Part shown: in pieces, positions 42,535-55,200 of the stretch
Numbering within the stretch: the stretch's first letter is position 1
Layout: every line of letters begins with the position of its first letter
Assembly (NCBI RefSeq): GCF_014898815.1
Contig: NW_026515546.1
Span: forward strand, 1,536,501 to 1,600,500
Origin: Panonychus citri
Lineage: Eukaryota > Arthropoda > Arachnida > Trombidiformes > Tetranychidae
Length of the DNA: 64,000 nucleotides
Direction: 5' to 3'
Notes under the pieces: model-generated
What the model was told of the DNA's origin: nothing
What the model saw: only the letters and a program-made list of their open reading frames with translations
Databases searched by the model: none
Position numbers and translations under genes: made by a program

Positions 42535-43841
42535 CTAGGCCATGATTATCTTATATTGATAATTCTTTCGTTCAAGCTCATATAGTAAGCGCTCCTGAAA
42601 GAAAGAACAATTTTTATCCCAAGCATTGTGTCCCATCTTCTTACAATTTGGGCATCGCCATTTGTTTTGATCATTTTTAATCGAACACTCTTCATGAATA
42701 TGATTCTTTTCTCCGCAGTAGGGACAGATTCCAATTTGAGAGCATCGATTTGATAAATGACCGAACTTTGTGCACCTTTGACATTGACGAATATCAAAAT
42801 GGTCAACAACTTTTGCCTTTTTATAGCCCACTGATATCTGACCGTTTGTTTTCTCAAACCATTCACGAAGAGCTGGATCAATTTCTATTATTACATCGTA
42901 ATAGTTTCCTGAACGATACGCATGTTTAATTTGAATTTTCCAACACTTTTTCCATCTATTCTTTATGATGAGTCTTTCGATCCATTGCTCTGATTGTTCA
43001 GTGGAAAATTTAACATCTATTATTTTCACTTGAGGGTCACTTATCGGTGGTATTTTTGCTTCCCATTCAGGTTTTTGTTTTGAAATATATGAGAAAATCT
43101 TCTTCCTCTCTGCAACATTTGAGCAACGAATCTTAGCCGAATCAAAGCCTGGGACAACCTCTTCAGCCGATCCGATGTCATCATTTGCCTCTTCAAGAAG
43201 ATTTTCCACTTGTTCAGTCACAATATTGCCAATTCTTTGATCATTCTTGTTCTTTGTACCTGGAATTCTTATGATGATTGTATGATGAATCGTTAAATGT
43301 TCAACACTGAACCAGGTTTTTGGTCGATTATGTTTGACATCAAATTGAACGGAAAGAAGGTTCTTTATTTGATTGTTGGATAAATCTTGGACATGAATCT
43401 CTGAGTCTTCATTTGTTGGCACAGCTTCTGCTTCTCTTATATCAATTAATCTTTCAATGAATTTTATAATCAGTAGAAGTTCTTCATCCTTGAGTGTTCC
43501 TATAAATACATTATCTTTAACTGCAAGTTGAAGGTATTTTACAATTGGATAAGCAGTAATTTCCGCCAAGGTAGTTTCCTTGTTCAAATTGTTCTCATGA
43601 TTTCTTTCAAAGTAGGATTTAACAATGTTGAATTTACTCTTGTTGGAGAGCCTTTTATCATCTATTAAGAAAGGGTTGGAATTGGTTAATTATATGAGTT
43701 ATTTAATTGTTATAGTTATTTAAGGTATATAATGTTTTGATGTATAGTGTTTTTAAGTGTATAATGTTTCAAATGTATAGTGTGTAAACAAAGGCCTTGC
43801 ACATTTATATAGATTCACTTACTTAGCTTTTGAAGGTCCAT
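42535..43841 (-). CDS. Spliced gag-like CCHC zinc-knuckle protein
   Basis: Exon 1 (43841-43823) encodes MDLQKL. A gtaagt donor and an acceptor ending ttcttaatag (intron 43822-43662, phase 1) connect it to exon 2 (43661-42535), giving 381 residues. Without the intron the long frame has no ATG. The C-terminus has three knuckles: CQRCTKFGHLSNRC and CPYCGEKNHIHEEC (both CX2CX4HX4C) and CPNCKKMGHNAWDKNC. A preceding segment resembles the ORF1 fold region of LINEs. An intron argues for a host gene derived from a retroelement gag, or for an element that recruited a spliced leader region. It lies in the same orientation immediately upstream of the LINE. Function is unknown, presumably nucleic-acid binding. 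Confidence 0.65.
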
Positions 43842-44047
43842 TTGTTTTATTTTTAAGAAAATTACTAATTTTCACTCGTTTTTCCTCAGAATTTTTTTGT
43901 CAGAACCAGGTGACACCGTAACCGAAGCACTTTTATTAATTTAAAGTTTAATTATACTGAATTTCACATTAAATTTTAATTAAATTCACAGGAGGTAAAA
44001 AAACGTGACTTTCACTTCCAATCACTTGAAATTAGTGTTGATCTTAT

Positions 44048-44061
44048 CCGAGAGGTGGCGC
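44048..44061 (+). promoter_or_regulatory. CTCF-like motif between gag-like gene and ESS2
   Basis: It reads CCGAGAGGTGGCGC, matching the 3' two-thirds of the CTCF core consensus. It lies 207 bp upstream of the gag-like gene start and 287 bp upstream of the ESS2 start. Confidence 0.45.
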
Positions 44062-44347
44062 TTTTTTCTTTCGTCATTTGTTTTGATTTTTTTTTCTCTC
44101 TCATTATTTTGATTACATTTTGAAAAATTGGGAAAATTTTAATTACATTTAATTGTTAAATTAATTTACTCTCTTTGATAATTTTATTTGGTAAAAGAAT
44201 TTCGGTAGAAAGGGTTTTGAACTGTTCAATTAAGTTGCTAAGTTTGGGTTCCAAGTTAAAAATCGTTTGTTTTTGTTTCTGTGTTTGTGATTATAATTTT
44301 TTGGAAAAAAAATCTTTCAATTTAAAGTGATAATTTATTTCAGTTTG

Positions 44348-45679
44348 ATGGCTCTAATTAAGAGAGATGATAATTTATCATTGAAATCTTGTTCGTCTTC
44401 ATCTTCAAGTAAAAGGAAGCAAATAGTTCTGGAGGAAGATGAGTTCATTGATGCTCTCGATAAAATTATTGAGAGAGATTTTTTTCCAGTTTTGAGTAAA
44501 ATGAAACAACAATTGAAATCATTTGGTGGTCCATTGGATGGAGTTCATATAGCTGGTGATTTAACTGGATTAATATCACAAACACCGACGACTTTTGATA
44601 CTCCTACAATTGGAATCTCTTATGAAGCCGATAGAAGCAAGGAGATGACAATGGAAACAAATGAACCACTGAAAAAGATCAAAACCAATTTATCTTTGAA
44701 TGCTTTTCTAGCCAAATATACAAGTGAAGATAATGCCTCATTCGATGAAATCATGAAAGAAGCTGAAAAAAGACACCGAGATAAATATCCATGGTTATAT
44801 GTTAAAGGGAATGATAAAAGTTTAACAATCGGTGAAAATCAATCCATGATTGAAGGTGATAATCCACAGAATCAGTTAACTGTTCATTATAAAAGCCTCA
44901 ACTCTTTAATGTTTGTACCCGATGGATTGAAGATAGAAGATCAAATTAACTCTACCAAACATACAACAATTTGCCATGAAAATACTCGTTTCAAAAGTAA
45001 TCCATTTAATGAACAGCTTAATGGAGCTGTTTTAGCTGAAGCAGCGGCAGCTAATTGTAAAGAAAGATCAGGAAAAATTGGTATTGATGGTAAAGAAATG
45101 GTCGATGATGTATCGAGAGTCGGAGGCTATTCTTACCTGTCATTAACACCATCACCGGCACCAGGAGTTACAAATACTCCGCTAATGACCTGGGGTATGA
45201 TTGAAGGAACACCATATAGTTTAGAGTCAAGTGAATCTCCTTATATTGGAAGTTCAAATACACCAGGAACACCTCATTTTAAGATACCCGATGTACCTGA
45301 AAGAGAGAGGATTGGACATGCATTGGCTGAGAAGATTAATAAAAAAAATCGAGATAAAAAGAAAGAGGCTTTTAAACAAGCTCAATATTTGAAAAATAGT
45401 CCACTTATTTATAGCGGAGGTAAAACGTTCACTGAAAGCTTGGGATCCATGTCACCGGCAGCTCAAAGATTGGCAACCACAAAGTTAGGAATCAATAGAC
45501 ACGCTGATAAAGAGCTTCGAGGCACCTATTCACCGGCCATTACACGTACACCTGAGGGTCAATTAAGAAGTCCATTAACACCTTCACCATCGTCTTATTG
45601 TAAACCTTCAACACCAAAACCACCAAAAAGTTCATCTTTAACCGATGGTCTATTAGATATACCAAGGAAATCGAGATGA
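44348..45679 (+). CDS. Ess2: ESS2 / DGCR14 splicing factor homolog
   Basis: 443 residues in one coding exon. An acceptor (ttatttcag) 4 bp before the ATG shows a 5' UTR intron. ESS2 is a nuclear protein of spliceosomal C complexes. Family signatures in order: LEEDEFIDALDKIIERDFFP at the N-terminus, TPTTFDTP, LNAFLAKYTSEDNASFDEIM, YKSLNSLMFVPDG, HENTRFKSNPF, RVGGYSYL..PSPAPGVTNTPLMTWG, a GTP-rich phospho-site region, a Lys-rich helix after ERERIGHALAEKI, and SPAAQRL near the end. Length is close to the animal family norm (about 470). It converges with SBP2. Confidence 0.95.
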   Translation: MALIKRDDNLSLKSCSSSSSSKRKQIVLEEDEFIDALDKIIERDFFPVLSKMKQQLKSFGGPLDGVHIAGDLTGLISQTPTTFDTPTIGISYEADRSKEMTMETNEPLKKIKTNLSLNAFLAKYTSEDNASFDEIMKEAEKRHRDKYPWLYVKGNDKSLTIGENQSMIEGDNPQNQLTVHYKSLNSLMFVPDGLKIEDQINSTKHTTICHENTRFKSNPFNEQLNGAVLAEAAAANCKERSGKIGIDGKEMVDDVSRVGGYSYLSLTPSPAPGVTNTPLMTWGMIEGTPYSLESSESPYIGSSNTPGTPHFKIPDVPERERIGHALAEKINKKNRDKKKEAFKQAQYLKNSPLIYSGGKTFTESLGSMSPAAQRLATTKLGINRHADKELRGTYSPAITRTPEGQLRSPLTPSPSSYCKPSTPKPPKSSSLTDGLLDIPRKSR

Positions 45680-45970
45680 TGTTAATTTTTCTCTTTGTTA
45701 ATCGCTTTTATATAACAATGAATGTTCCGTTGTAATGGTGAGTAAATTGTCTCCCTGTAAATTTGTAAACTTTCCGGAATTTGATTATTTTCTTTTAAAA
45801 TTTAAAATCTCCATTAAACAAACTTCCGATAAACTTTTAAGATGATCGGTTAATTTGATTCGATTAACCTTGTAAACCTCCTTAGCATCGTCAGTAAGGG
45901 TGATTAATTTATGGAAATGATCCTGAGAAAAAGTGTAAATACAAGAATATCATTGATTAGATTAAAATTG

Positions 45971-46888
45971 TCATGTTTTAAGTTGATTGTTAATTACTTG
46001 AGCTCCATTGTAATCGAGGATCGCAACACAACTGAAATTAGAATCATGAGAATGACAAAGTTTACCAAGACGATTTCGTGTTGAAGTGAAAATAACGGGA
46101 ATTTGCTTCTCACAAGTTGATTTGATTGTATCGTTAACAGTTTGATCAAGAATTCCATCATTTTTGATTTTCTGAATATCGGCAGCAATTATAACTGCTT
46201 TCGCTTTATTAAGACGAACCATTTTTTTGACTTCGTTGAAACCTCGAACATATCGACGTTTAGTATTTAATTTCTCTGGATTCTTGTGATAAACTCTGTC
46301 CTGGAAACGAATTAACTTAATCATGATGGTGTAAAATGTATATTCTATTTCACTGGTTAAGGCTTGATTAACGTATTCGCGGTGAAAAGGTGGATGAAGA
46401 ATAATGTCAACCAGAGTGTCCAGATCGTTTTTAATGTCCATGTCGGTAAATTTTCCTAGAAAAAGCTTTTGATCGATTGTTGTGATCTTTTTATTTTGGT
46501 GATCATCGGGAGATTTTTTCACATCCTTATCAACTGATTTAGAGCTTGAACTATCAGGATCGTCGTTTTCATGAGGTTCACTAGGATCTTTAGGTAATTC
46601 TGATTATTTGAGGAAAAGAGATGAAGCAAAATTTTAATCTCTATTTTACTTCTCTTGTGGTGATCTACATAATCATCGCCTTAGGGTATTCTTACCAGTT
46701 TTTACCGTTGATTCCAAAGTAATTGCTTTCAACTTGTTAATTTCGTCGTTAATTTTACATCTAAAAGGCTTTGGTTTCCATACTTTGGGAGTCACTCGCT
46801 CTTTACCTCGAGGCTCAGGAGCCGATGAATCCAAATTATTCCGAGGTCGAATTTCAACTGATTTAACATTTTTACCTTTACGATCCAT
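45971..46888 (-). CDS. SBP2: SECIS-binding protein 2, short form
   Basis: Exons 46888-46696 and 46599-45971 (phase 1) give 273 residues. The C-terminal L7Ae RNA-binding domain (about 178-273) has KRRYVRGFNEVKKMVRLNKA, AVIIAADIQKIKNDGILD and IPVIFTSTRNRLGKL..AILDYNGAQ. A SECIS-interaction-like segment (LIRFQDRVYHKNPEKLNT) precedes it. This is SBP2/SECISBP2, which binds SECIS elements and recruits EFSec for UGA-selenocysteine decoding. It is far shorter than the vertebrate protein (over 800 residues) and lacks the long N-terminal regulatory half, like short invertebrate SBP2s. Presence implies that selenoprotein synthesis is retained. Confidence 0.9.
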
Positions 46889-47204
46889 TTATAAGGAAAT
46901 TATTTCTATAAACAAAAGAATTACATTAAATAAAACAACACAATCACTTGATGTCATCAAATTGTTCCAACAATTATAATCATTTCAATTAATCAGGTTA
47001 GAAAACATTTGAGAAAAAAACAAAAACCTATCATGTAGGTTACCTTAATTGTTGACATTAATCCAATCAGGTTGACAGATAACAAAAGTGCTATTTGCTA
47101 AAAATCACAGAATTGCAAATGATTATGGATTCACAATTAACTTGAAAGAAAACAATTAACATTCAATTCATTTCAATTTGTTTACCTTTTGTTTTTTTCT
47201 CGAA

Positions 47205-47218
47205 CCTCAAGATGGCGC
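47205..47218 (+). promoter_or_regulatory. CTCF-like motif upstream of SBP2
   Basis: CCTCAAGATGGCGC, a good match to the AGATGGCGC core, 317 bp upstream of the SBP2 start codon. Confidence 0.45.
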
Positions 47219-47420
47219 ATCTTCCACTTCCGTTGTTCTCGTAGTCGGAAGTGTTGCCGAGTCGGAAACTCTCAATTTTTTAAATGAAAATTTTCCCTTT
47301 AAAAGTGATGATTAACTTGCTTTTTTGGTTAATTATTTAATTGTTCTTCGAGTTAATTGTCCTTTGTTTACCTTAATCTCTACTCAACATCAAGTATCTG
47401 GTGGTTAAATTGACTAAAAG

Positions 47421-47642
47421 TTATGGTAACTCAACGGGTGATCGATGGTAAATCATTGGATCAAATTGGCCTATGGATTGACCTTTTCTCCAATTCTTGA
47501 GTAATTTGTAATTTGGTGGAACTCTCATGTGGTTAGTTAATTGTGGATTCTCCAAATCGTTTGGAGCGAAAAAGTTTGAAATGTCGATCAACACGTGGAC
47601 CTGATTTTCTATAGAAATTTGGCTTTTGGGTTCCATCGCCAT
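47421..47642 (-). CDS. Small ORF, unknown
   Basis: The ATG at 47642 opens 73 codons (MAMEPKSQISIENQ...FDPMIYHRSPVELP). A second ATG 11 bp upstream opens a different, 39-codon frame, so the real frame is uncertain. There is no signal peptide or membrane span, and the family is not recognised. It could be a small mitochondrial or regulatory protein, or chance. No splice partners were found. Confidence 0.3.
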   Translation of the reverse strand: MAMEPKSQISIENQVHVLIDISNFFAPNDLENPQLTNHMRVPPNYKLLKNWRKGQSIGQFDPMIYHRSPVELP

Positions 47643-47649
47643 GTTTTTC

Positions 47650-48118
47650 CATGTCTGGTGTTGATTTATATTCGCTTTGGTTGGAAAGGTTGGTTGTTTT
47701 TTTCTCTTGAAAAATTATTCTATTTTAGCACTCAACCTTTTCTTCAGCGTTAATTTTATTATCGTTGAAGCAGAATGTTTGCTAGACTAATTGTTGAATC
47801 TACGTCGCTCTTCTTGGTCAACTTTGTGACCTCGGAAGATGAATCGTAAATTTACAATTTCTAATCTTCCAAATCTTCTAATTACAGAATTTCAGGAACC
47901 ATTTATTTCTCTATCACATTTATGGAACAACTTCCCTGATATATTCCAATAAACATGATGGTAAAAGTCTAACAAACTCTCAAGGTGACTAAAGATCATG
48001 ACACTAATCTGAATCGACACCGTTCACAATATTCAAACCCAAAGATATTGAAAATAATCTTGACCATTGATTGTTAATTGTTTTCCAATTAAATTTATTT
48101 AACATTCAAAATTTTTGA
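47650..48118. other. Intergenic, no gene seen
   Basis: AT-rich spacer between the small ORF and the 3' end of the FASTKD gene. It contains no supported coding region or RNA. Confidence 0.5.
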
Positions 48119-50076
48119 CTAAGAAAAAATCTCAATTATTTTAGTACGAAGGGTTTTAACTCTATCAACGGGCTTCATTTGTTGATTTAAATCATTAGAT
48201 CTAATAACAATTACATTGGTTCCCAATTTGTTTAAAGCGTCAACAACAAATCTCCTCGGTCCAATTAGACTGGAATCATTAATGATTAAATCCTTGAAAC
48301 CAAATCCAATTATACTAATTCTGTGTAACAAAAAAACAATATCATCAATATCGTCAAAGAATTGATTGTAGATAATTTAAATTGTTGTTTACCTTTTATA
48401 ATCAGCGGGTACATCTTTCAATGGATTAACATGGTTTCCGAAATCACTGATTGGTAATACTTTTAAATCTTTGTTCATAATGAATTCAGCATCTGATACA
48501 ATTGGAAAAAAAGATGATTACAATCAAATTGTAATTGGATTAGCAAGGAAAATTAATAATTACCAATAAGACAACCAACTGGTGATTCGAAATTAGTAAT
48601 TAAATCTTGTTTTCTGGCGATGAAACTGGTTAACATTTCGGTGGTAAAAGCTCCCTGATTAGTTGATTCAATACTTCTCGGTGGAGCTTGGAAACTTGAT
48701 AAATCGATATTATCATTGACTTTGATATTATTTAATCGAGAGAAGGTCAAAATATTGGCCAGTTTCCATTTGGAAAATTTGGCTTCCGGGTTCTTGTTGG
48801 ATTTTAACATTTGAATGAACGATGGATTGCAAATGGATTCAAGCATATTAACGGGAACTAGTCCCATGATCACCAGGGACCAGACGAAATCAAGGTAAAT
48901 GGATGAATCGGTTAAAGATTTTGTATCAATTTGAGGTAATATTTTCTCACTCAATAGATTAGGTAATAGATCGTGGTGAAAGTTTAATTTGGACGCGGCC
49001 AAAACAAATGAGACCATCTCTTGTTGCCGAAGGGGTAAACTTTCATCGAGAATAAATTGTGACACTTGATTTAAAATTGAATCACATCTCCAATTCATTT
49101 TACCAGCGGCAGTTAGTAAAGCAGAAAGTCCATTGATTTTAACGAGTTTCAGATTATCGTTGATGATTAGTGAGGCTTCAATTTTCTGCAATAAAAGTAG
49201 ATCAGAATAGTTAAGTTTGTTTAGAGCAGCGATTGTGTTGATTAGATGCAAAGGATCCGGATAATCGGTTAGGTCACATTCCTTGAGTCCGTTTTTTAAT
49301 GCATGTAACAGGGGTAAAGGTCGACGACCATAATTGGCCAATCGTACGAAAAATTTCAAATAAAGTCCAGCGAAAGGTTTATGATCAGTTATTTGGGAGA
49401 TTGCGATGGTTGATGTTTGCTCCACTTTCTCCAGGAAATTAGTTGGCATTCGATCAACTGGTGAGCTTAATAGTCCAATTAATTGTTCTAAATTCATATT
49501 GGAAATCAAATGCTCCATTCGGTAAGATATTTCACTGAATAATTTTTTACCATTTTTCGTTTGATAGATGAGATGATGAATAGCAATTAGAATACGAAAA
49601 TCACTTATCGTCGCTTCATCAAGTCCATTACAAATCATTTGCTCCAAAAGGTCAATTACTTCATGGTTCTTTTCCAGGCCAATCTCCAGTAAACTACGAT
49701 ATATAGAACATAAATCGTTGATCGAATAATTGTAAAACAATGAAGTATTTTCTAAATTAATGACTAAATCTTGAATTATATCTTTAAAAGTAGAATCTTC
49801 AAGAATGGCTGATCCTTCAATCTCTTGTAGCTTCATTGAATCAGATAATCGTTTCAAATGGAAAACCACAGAACGTCCAGTTGGATACATTCGTTCAAAA
49901 GGTTTACCAGGCTTAGATACAGTTTTATATGATTTAATTAAGGTCAGAGTACAAGAAGATGATAATAAAGGTGATAAGTTATAACACCGAGAGTAAACAA
50001 ATCCACTGGAAGCGATCATGGTGGATGAGACTCGATTGTCTCTAAGCAATCGCATCGATTGCCTAAATAGACTCAT
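48119..50076 (-). CDS. FAST kinase domain (FASTKD/RAP) mitochondrial RNA protein
   Basis: Exons 50076-48564, 48492-48393 and 48320-48119 (phases 1 and 2) give 604 residues. The N-terminus (MSLFRQSMRLLRDNRVSSTM) is basic and Ser/Arg-rich without acids, fitting a mitochondrial presequence. The body is a run of helical repeats of the FAST_1/FAST_2 type (for example PDPLHLINTIAALNKLNY and QQEMVSFVLAASKLNFHHD). The C-terminal about 60 residues form a RAP-like module: DFGNHVNPLKDVPADYKR and IGPRRFVVDALNKLGTNVIV. FASTKD proteins control processing and stability of mitochondrial transcripts. I cannot decide which paralog this is; TBRG4/FASTKD4-like is a reasonable guess. Confidence 0.85.
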
Positions 50077-50244
50077 AATGAATTACCAATTAATTTACTG
50101 AAAGAACAATTAAACATACTAATTAAATAAGAAATAAATTAACCAGTCAACATAATCAACATGATTTTTACAAGTGAAAATGAAAACATTTAAAAAAAAA
50201 ATCCAATCACATGTTCAAATGAATTAAGGGTAAGTTTTTTTTCT

Positions 50245-50258
50245 CCGCGAGATGGAGC
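50245..50258 (+). promoter_or_regulatory. CTCF-like motif upstream of FASTKD gene
   Basis: CCGCGAGATGGAGC, one base off the GGCGC core, 169 bp upstream of the start codon. Confidence 0.35.
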
Positions 50259-50259
50259 C

Positions 50260-52266
50260 ACATTTTTAAATTCTAAATTTAATTTAATTTAATTGTAATT
50301 AAAATTACGAATTTAAATCAATACCGATTGATTGGATCGATTTCAATTCTATTTGATGAGTAACTTTTTTAGGGATCAGAAATTTGATATAAAAACTGAA
50401 TCTTTTATCGAGAAGATAATGAAAGAAACATGATTGAGACAATATTCTAGTTAATTATCAACATTATTTATGAATTTATTTATCCCTCTTGAAGCAAAAA
50501 ATTAAAGAACAGAAAAAATCAAGGTGAGGGAGAAAATGTAAGAGAGAGAGAGAGAGAATAGGGATGAGGAATAATAATTGAAACATTTTTGAAGGGATAC
50601 AGAGGAAATTGTTTGATTCAGTTCGATCCTCATGAAATAATGGAGATAATCAGGTTAATTGTGATGATTATGGGATAAAGATGATAAGATGATGGTCGGT
50701 GTTGATTTTTGTGAGTGTCCAATTAAGAGTGTGAAAAGATGACGATCATAGATATTATACAATTTGTTTCATCAATTAATTTCGAGAATCAGCCTCACAA
50801 TGGTGACAAATATGCTTCTTGTAATGTGATAACTCAACAGGCAACTTTTTGATGAAATTAAATTGACAGGGTCAAGCAATTGATACATAAATGATGATAA
50901 TAATAATAATCGATTGATAATAATAATAGATGATGGATAATAATTAAATAATTAGATCGATTTTTCTCAATCAGATTGATTTAGAAGGAGAAAAAAGCAA
51001 AGCCCCTTTTGAGCAATTGAACTGAGGAAAACAAAAATTAATATGTAATTGTGATTGCTAACTGAATACGTATTGTAATTAATTTTGTGTCATTAACAAT
51101 CAGATATCACTGATTATGAAGGAAGAGAGCTAATAATTAACCATTGAGTAAAAAAAACAATCGATTATGATTAATTTGATGATCACTATTTTGTGTATAA
51201 TAAATTGATTGGGTTAATTTGTTAAGGCTTAGTCAGTGATGATGAAAGCAATTGGATTAGCAATTGAATTAATCAAAGTGTAAATTTGTTTGATTAATTA
51301 AATTACATGTCACATTTTTGGATTAATCATCAATAATGGAACAAAAAGTTAAAGGTAAATAATCAAAAATTAGATAATTAGGAGAGTTAATGTAAAATCT
51401 ATCACAGTATATGAGAGGAAGCAACAAAACCACAAAAAAGTTAAGTGTTAATTGTTGACAAAGTGCTTGATGTATAATTAAGGGTCGATTAACTGTTCAA
51501 ATAGATTAATCAGTAAATTTTTCTAGATTCAATTTAGTGATTAATTTGATTGATTAAAAACTGGAAGATAATCAGATAGGTTAATTGGTAGGGAATAAGA
51601 TGATGGAAAACAATGATTTATACAGAGAAGAGAGAGAGAGAGGAAGAGATTGATGTACAAAGGCGATTCTAATTGTGATTAAATGGTCTTGCATTCAAGG
51701 GTAAATTGTTATCAATTGAAGCAAATCAAGGAATGATTCAGGAAAATCCGACAAACACAATAATAATAATTGTATGAAGGCTAATCAAGGTAAGGGGTTA
51801 GGGTTAGATTGTTGTTGTTGTTTTTCATTGTTTACATCTCATTGTTTGCATTTAGATGTAAATTAAATCAATAGTGATAATAATAGTTATTAAATTGTTA
51901 GCTTTGGTAAAATTATCTTTCCTTTCTGATGTTAAAAATACTGACACAAAATGAAAATTAAATACGTATCACAATTAGCTTTGCCTGCCATGCTAATTCA
52001 ATGAAATTATATATATGATATCTAGATTAATTAAAGGGGCTGAATGAAGTGACAGAGTGTGAAGGCTGTTGGGCTTGATTCATGACGAGCTTTTCTTATT
52101 GTAATTGTTGTGGTTGATGGTGGCAATGATAAACTGATGGAAATGATGTTCGATGGAGATGATGATGATGAAATCGTGAAGGGATAGAAAGAGAGAGACA
52201 GAGAATGGTGAAAATATGATGAGATGAAGAGATGAAGAGATGAAGAGAGAGAGAAAAGAAAGAAAA
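50260..52266. other. Intergenic, 2 kb, no gene seen
   Basis: AT-rich, with GA tracts near 50540-50560 and 51628-51642 and GAT/AAT runs. It separates the FASTKD 5' end from the MIB2 3' end. No coding frame with splice support was found. Confidence 0.6.
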
Positions 52267-55200
52267 TCAATAAACATTAATCTTCTTGGTGATGGTTTTC
52301 CGACACATGTGACATATTTGTAAAGTGCTGGCACATTCAGAACAAGCACCATGACCGCATAAGAATATAACATTCTTGATATTTTCCAAGCAAATACCAC
52401 AATTAGCGACTTCTTCAATTTTCATCATCTTTGATTCAAGGTATTGATTCTTACTAATCAGCTGATCGATATTTGAATCAACATCAGATTTGATACATTT
52501 GGCAAGATTATTATTGAGCAGTGAGGTGGTTGATGATGATGATGATGATGATGGACCAAAGGGAAAATTAGATGATGATGATGAGGTGGATGCTCCATTA
52601 CTTGATGTATTATGATCAAATACACCATAAACTACACCTTCACTTGAATCTAAGTACATTAATTTTTTTATCACCTGTTTACAGCTAATGCACTTTTTCA
52701 TTCGGACGATACAGTCACTACAATCACTACAGCAAACTTGATGACCACAAGGATAGAAACGTATATCGGCCATGTTTTCATCGCAAATTAAACATTTAGG
52801 ATCCAAATTACAATCGATTGTGTCATTTAACAGATTACTTGTACTATTTTCATTTGAAGATTTACTTGAACTTGGATGGTTAAAGTTATTGTTATTGTTG
52901 GTTTTGTTGATATTACTACTGGAGGAAGTGTTCGCCTCGATTGATTTCTTGTCGGTGGTTGGTACTGACGATGAGGTGCTATTTCCAGTGGTCGAATAAA
53001 TATCCCTAGAACTTTCAACTCCAAGTTCATCAACCCAATCCTTCCAGGCGTTAGCATCGGGCTTCTTTTCTTTTGTTTGTTTTGTTCTCTCTAATTCTGA
53101 AAACATAGAAGACGAGAAATGAATTAATAAGGAATTCATGGTAAAAATCAACAATTGATAGAAAACAACAAGAGAAATATAAACACAGTCAACAACAATT
53201 GGTTTAATACAACAGGAAACAATTAAGAGTTAACAATGGGAAAAGCTACAATATCAAATTGAGGACAATTTAAAATAATAGCTCAAGTGTCAACGATTGG
53301 TATGAGAAGATTAATTAGTTTTCTCTCAGTTTTCCAAAAGTTAATTGTGATCATTTTTAAAATCACAATTTTAATTATTACTATCAGTTGATTAAGATTT
53401 TGATAAAACTCTAGAGAGTTTTCTGTCTTCACCATCATATCAATGGGAAAAATTTCTCAAAATTTTAATCTGATGAGGATATGGATTAAATTTAAATTGC
53501 TCTCCATCAACAGGTTATCTCAATTAGTTCAAATGCTGATTAACATGCTAATCATTATGTTTACTTGTGAAGGCGTTGTTTAAAATCAAATCAAACTTTT
53601 GTTAAGCTCATATTCATAACAATATATCAACTGTTATGAAAAAAATGATGATGATGATACTCAACAATTAATGAATTCATCTTTTGAATATATTGTAAGT
53701 CACAATCTAAATTTCATCTAAATAATGTTCATGATAAGAAACATTGAATGAAGATGAGGTAAAAAAAGGATTTTCCATTGAAAAGGTATAAGAATTGTTA
53801 ATTGTATATTTAAAAGGAATCAAAAGATTTAAGAAAATGGGGAAAATGAATTAACAGTTAACAGGTAAAAGTGAAAAAAAAGTAAACTTGGAAAAACCCG
53901 AATAAGAAAAAAGGTGATCCCCTGATGTTGGATACAGAACAGAATAAAAAAATCAATGAACTATCGTTAATTATATAATTCTAATTAACATATAATATAT
54001 ATATAATGACATTATTTTCCGTGAAAAATATTAACTTGAGGGCAAGGTTAGCAATTGAATTAGAGATCAATCAAATTGCTAATTTAACCTGAAATAATCA
54101 ATTGTCCTGATGATCTTCTAGCTGATCAACACAACAACAAAAAATACATTTTTCAATTGATTACAATTGTGAACATTAAAAAAAAAGGGTTTAAATGTAA
54201 GATTTGAACTTAAGATAATCAGTAATTAAAATTAAATCAATAGGGCAAATTATTTTAACTTAATTACTAGTATTCGATGAGATGAGTTTTATATTTTACT
54301 CACCTGATAAATTGGTTACACATAAAGGGTTAAGGGTCCATGTTTTCCCGTCGAAATTGACCCTAAGGTCACCATCGAAGTAAACTTTCATCACTCTACC
54401 TGTGACTCCGAGTAAATTTCTCATGTCAGGTACATACTCTCCATGATAACGTTGTAATTTTTTCACTTGTTCTAAATCATCAATCACTTTGACAAGATCA
54501 GTAATGAGATAATGAACATATTTCTCCAAGGCATCGGGGTTAAATGTCCAACGGATTCGAGAATTATCAAATTGAACTCTTATATCACGATTATCGGTAA
54601 TTCGATGAACAGTTCCAATTTTATTGATATATTGAGCCATTCGTGGATTCCAACCACCATGACCTTTTTGTAGTGATTTAAGCTCTTCAATTGTATTGGC
54701 AATAACTCGAACTCTATCGCCGACATTGAATCGGGCCATTGCTCCACTAGTTGGAGGATTTGATGATGACGATGATGATGATTGTTGTGATACTGGTGTT
54801 GGTTGTTGTTGTTGTTGTTGCTGTGAAGATGATGTTGTGGTTGTAGATGATGATGATGATGATGATGTTCCTAATTGAGGTCGAGCAGTAGCCGCAGCAC
54901 CAATTAAAGATTCAGGTGGACCAGAAACAACAAAATTTTGTCCAAGGATCGGTAAATGGTCACGATAAAAGGAACCACCGGGAGCATCAACAACACATTT
55001 AAGATCAACTTTTCCTTTGTGACCAACACGATAAACATTTGATGATCTTGCCCACCTTACACTAGCAACAGACCGACCAGAGGCTTTATCCCAGCCACGA
55101 ATGTCAATCACTTCACCAACTTTACCATCACCGCCTATTTAAGCCGACAGAGGAAAAAAGAAAGACCATAATTATTATCTCTTCTTGTCTAATCTCATTG

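Noticed and set aside
52031..52418. Ser/Leu-rich ORFs at the MIB2 3' end
   Set aside because: They are shadows of microsatellite 3' UTR and of the second RING finger.
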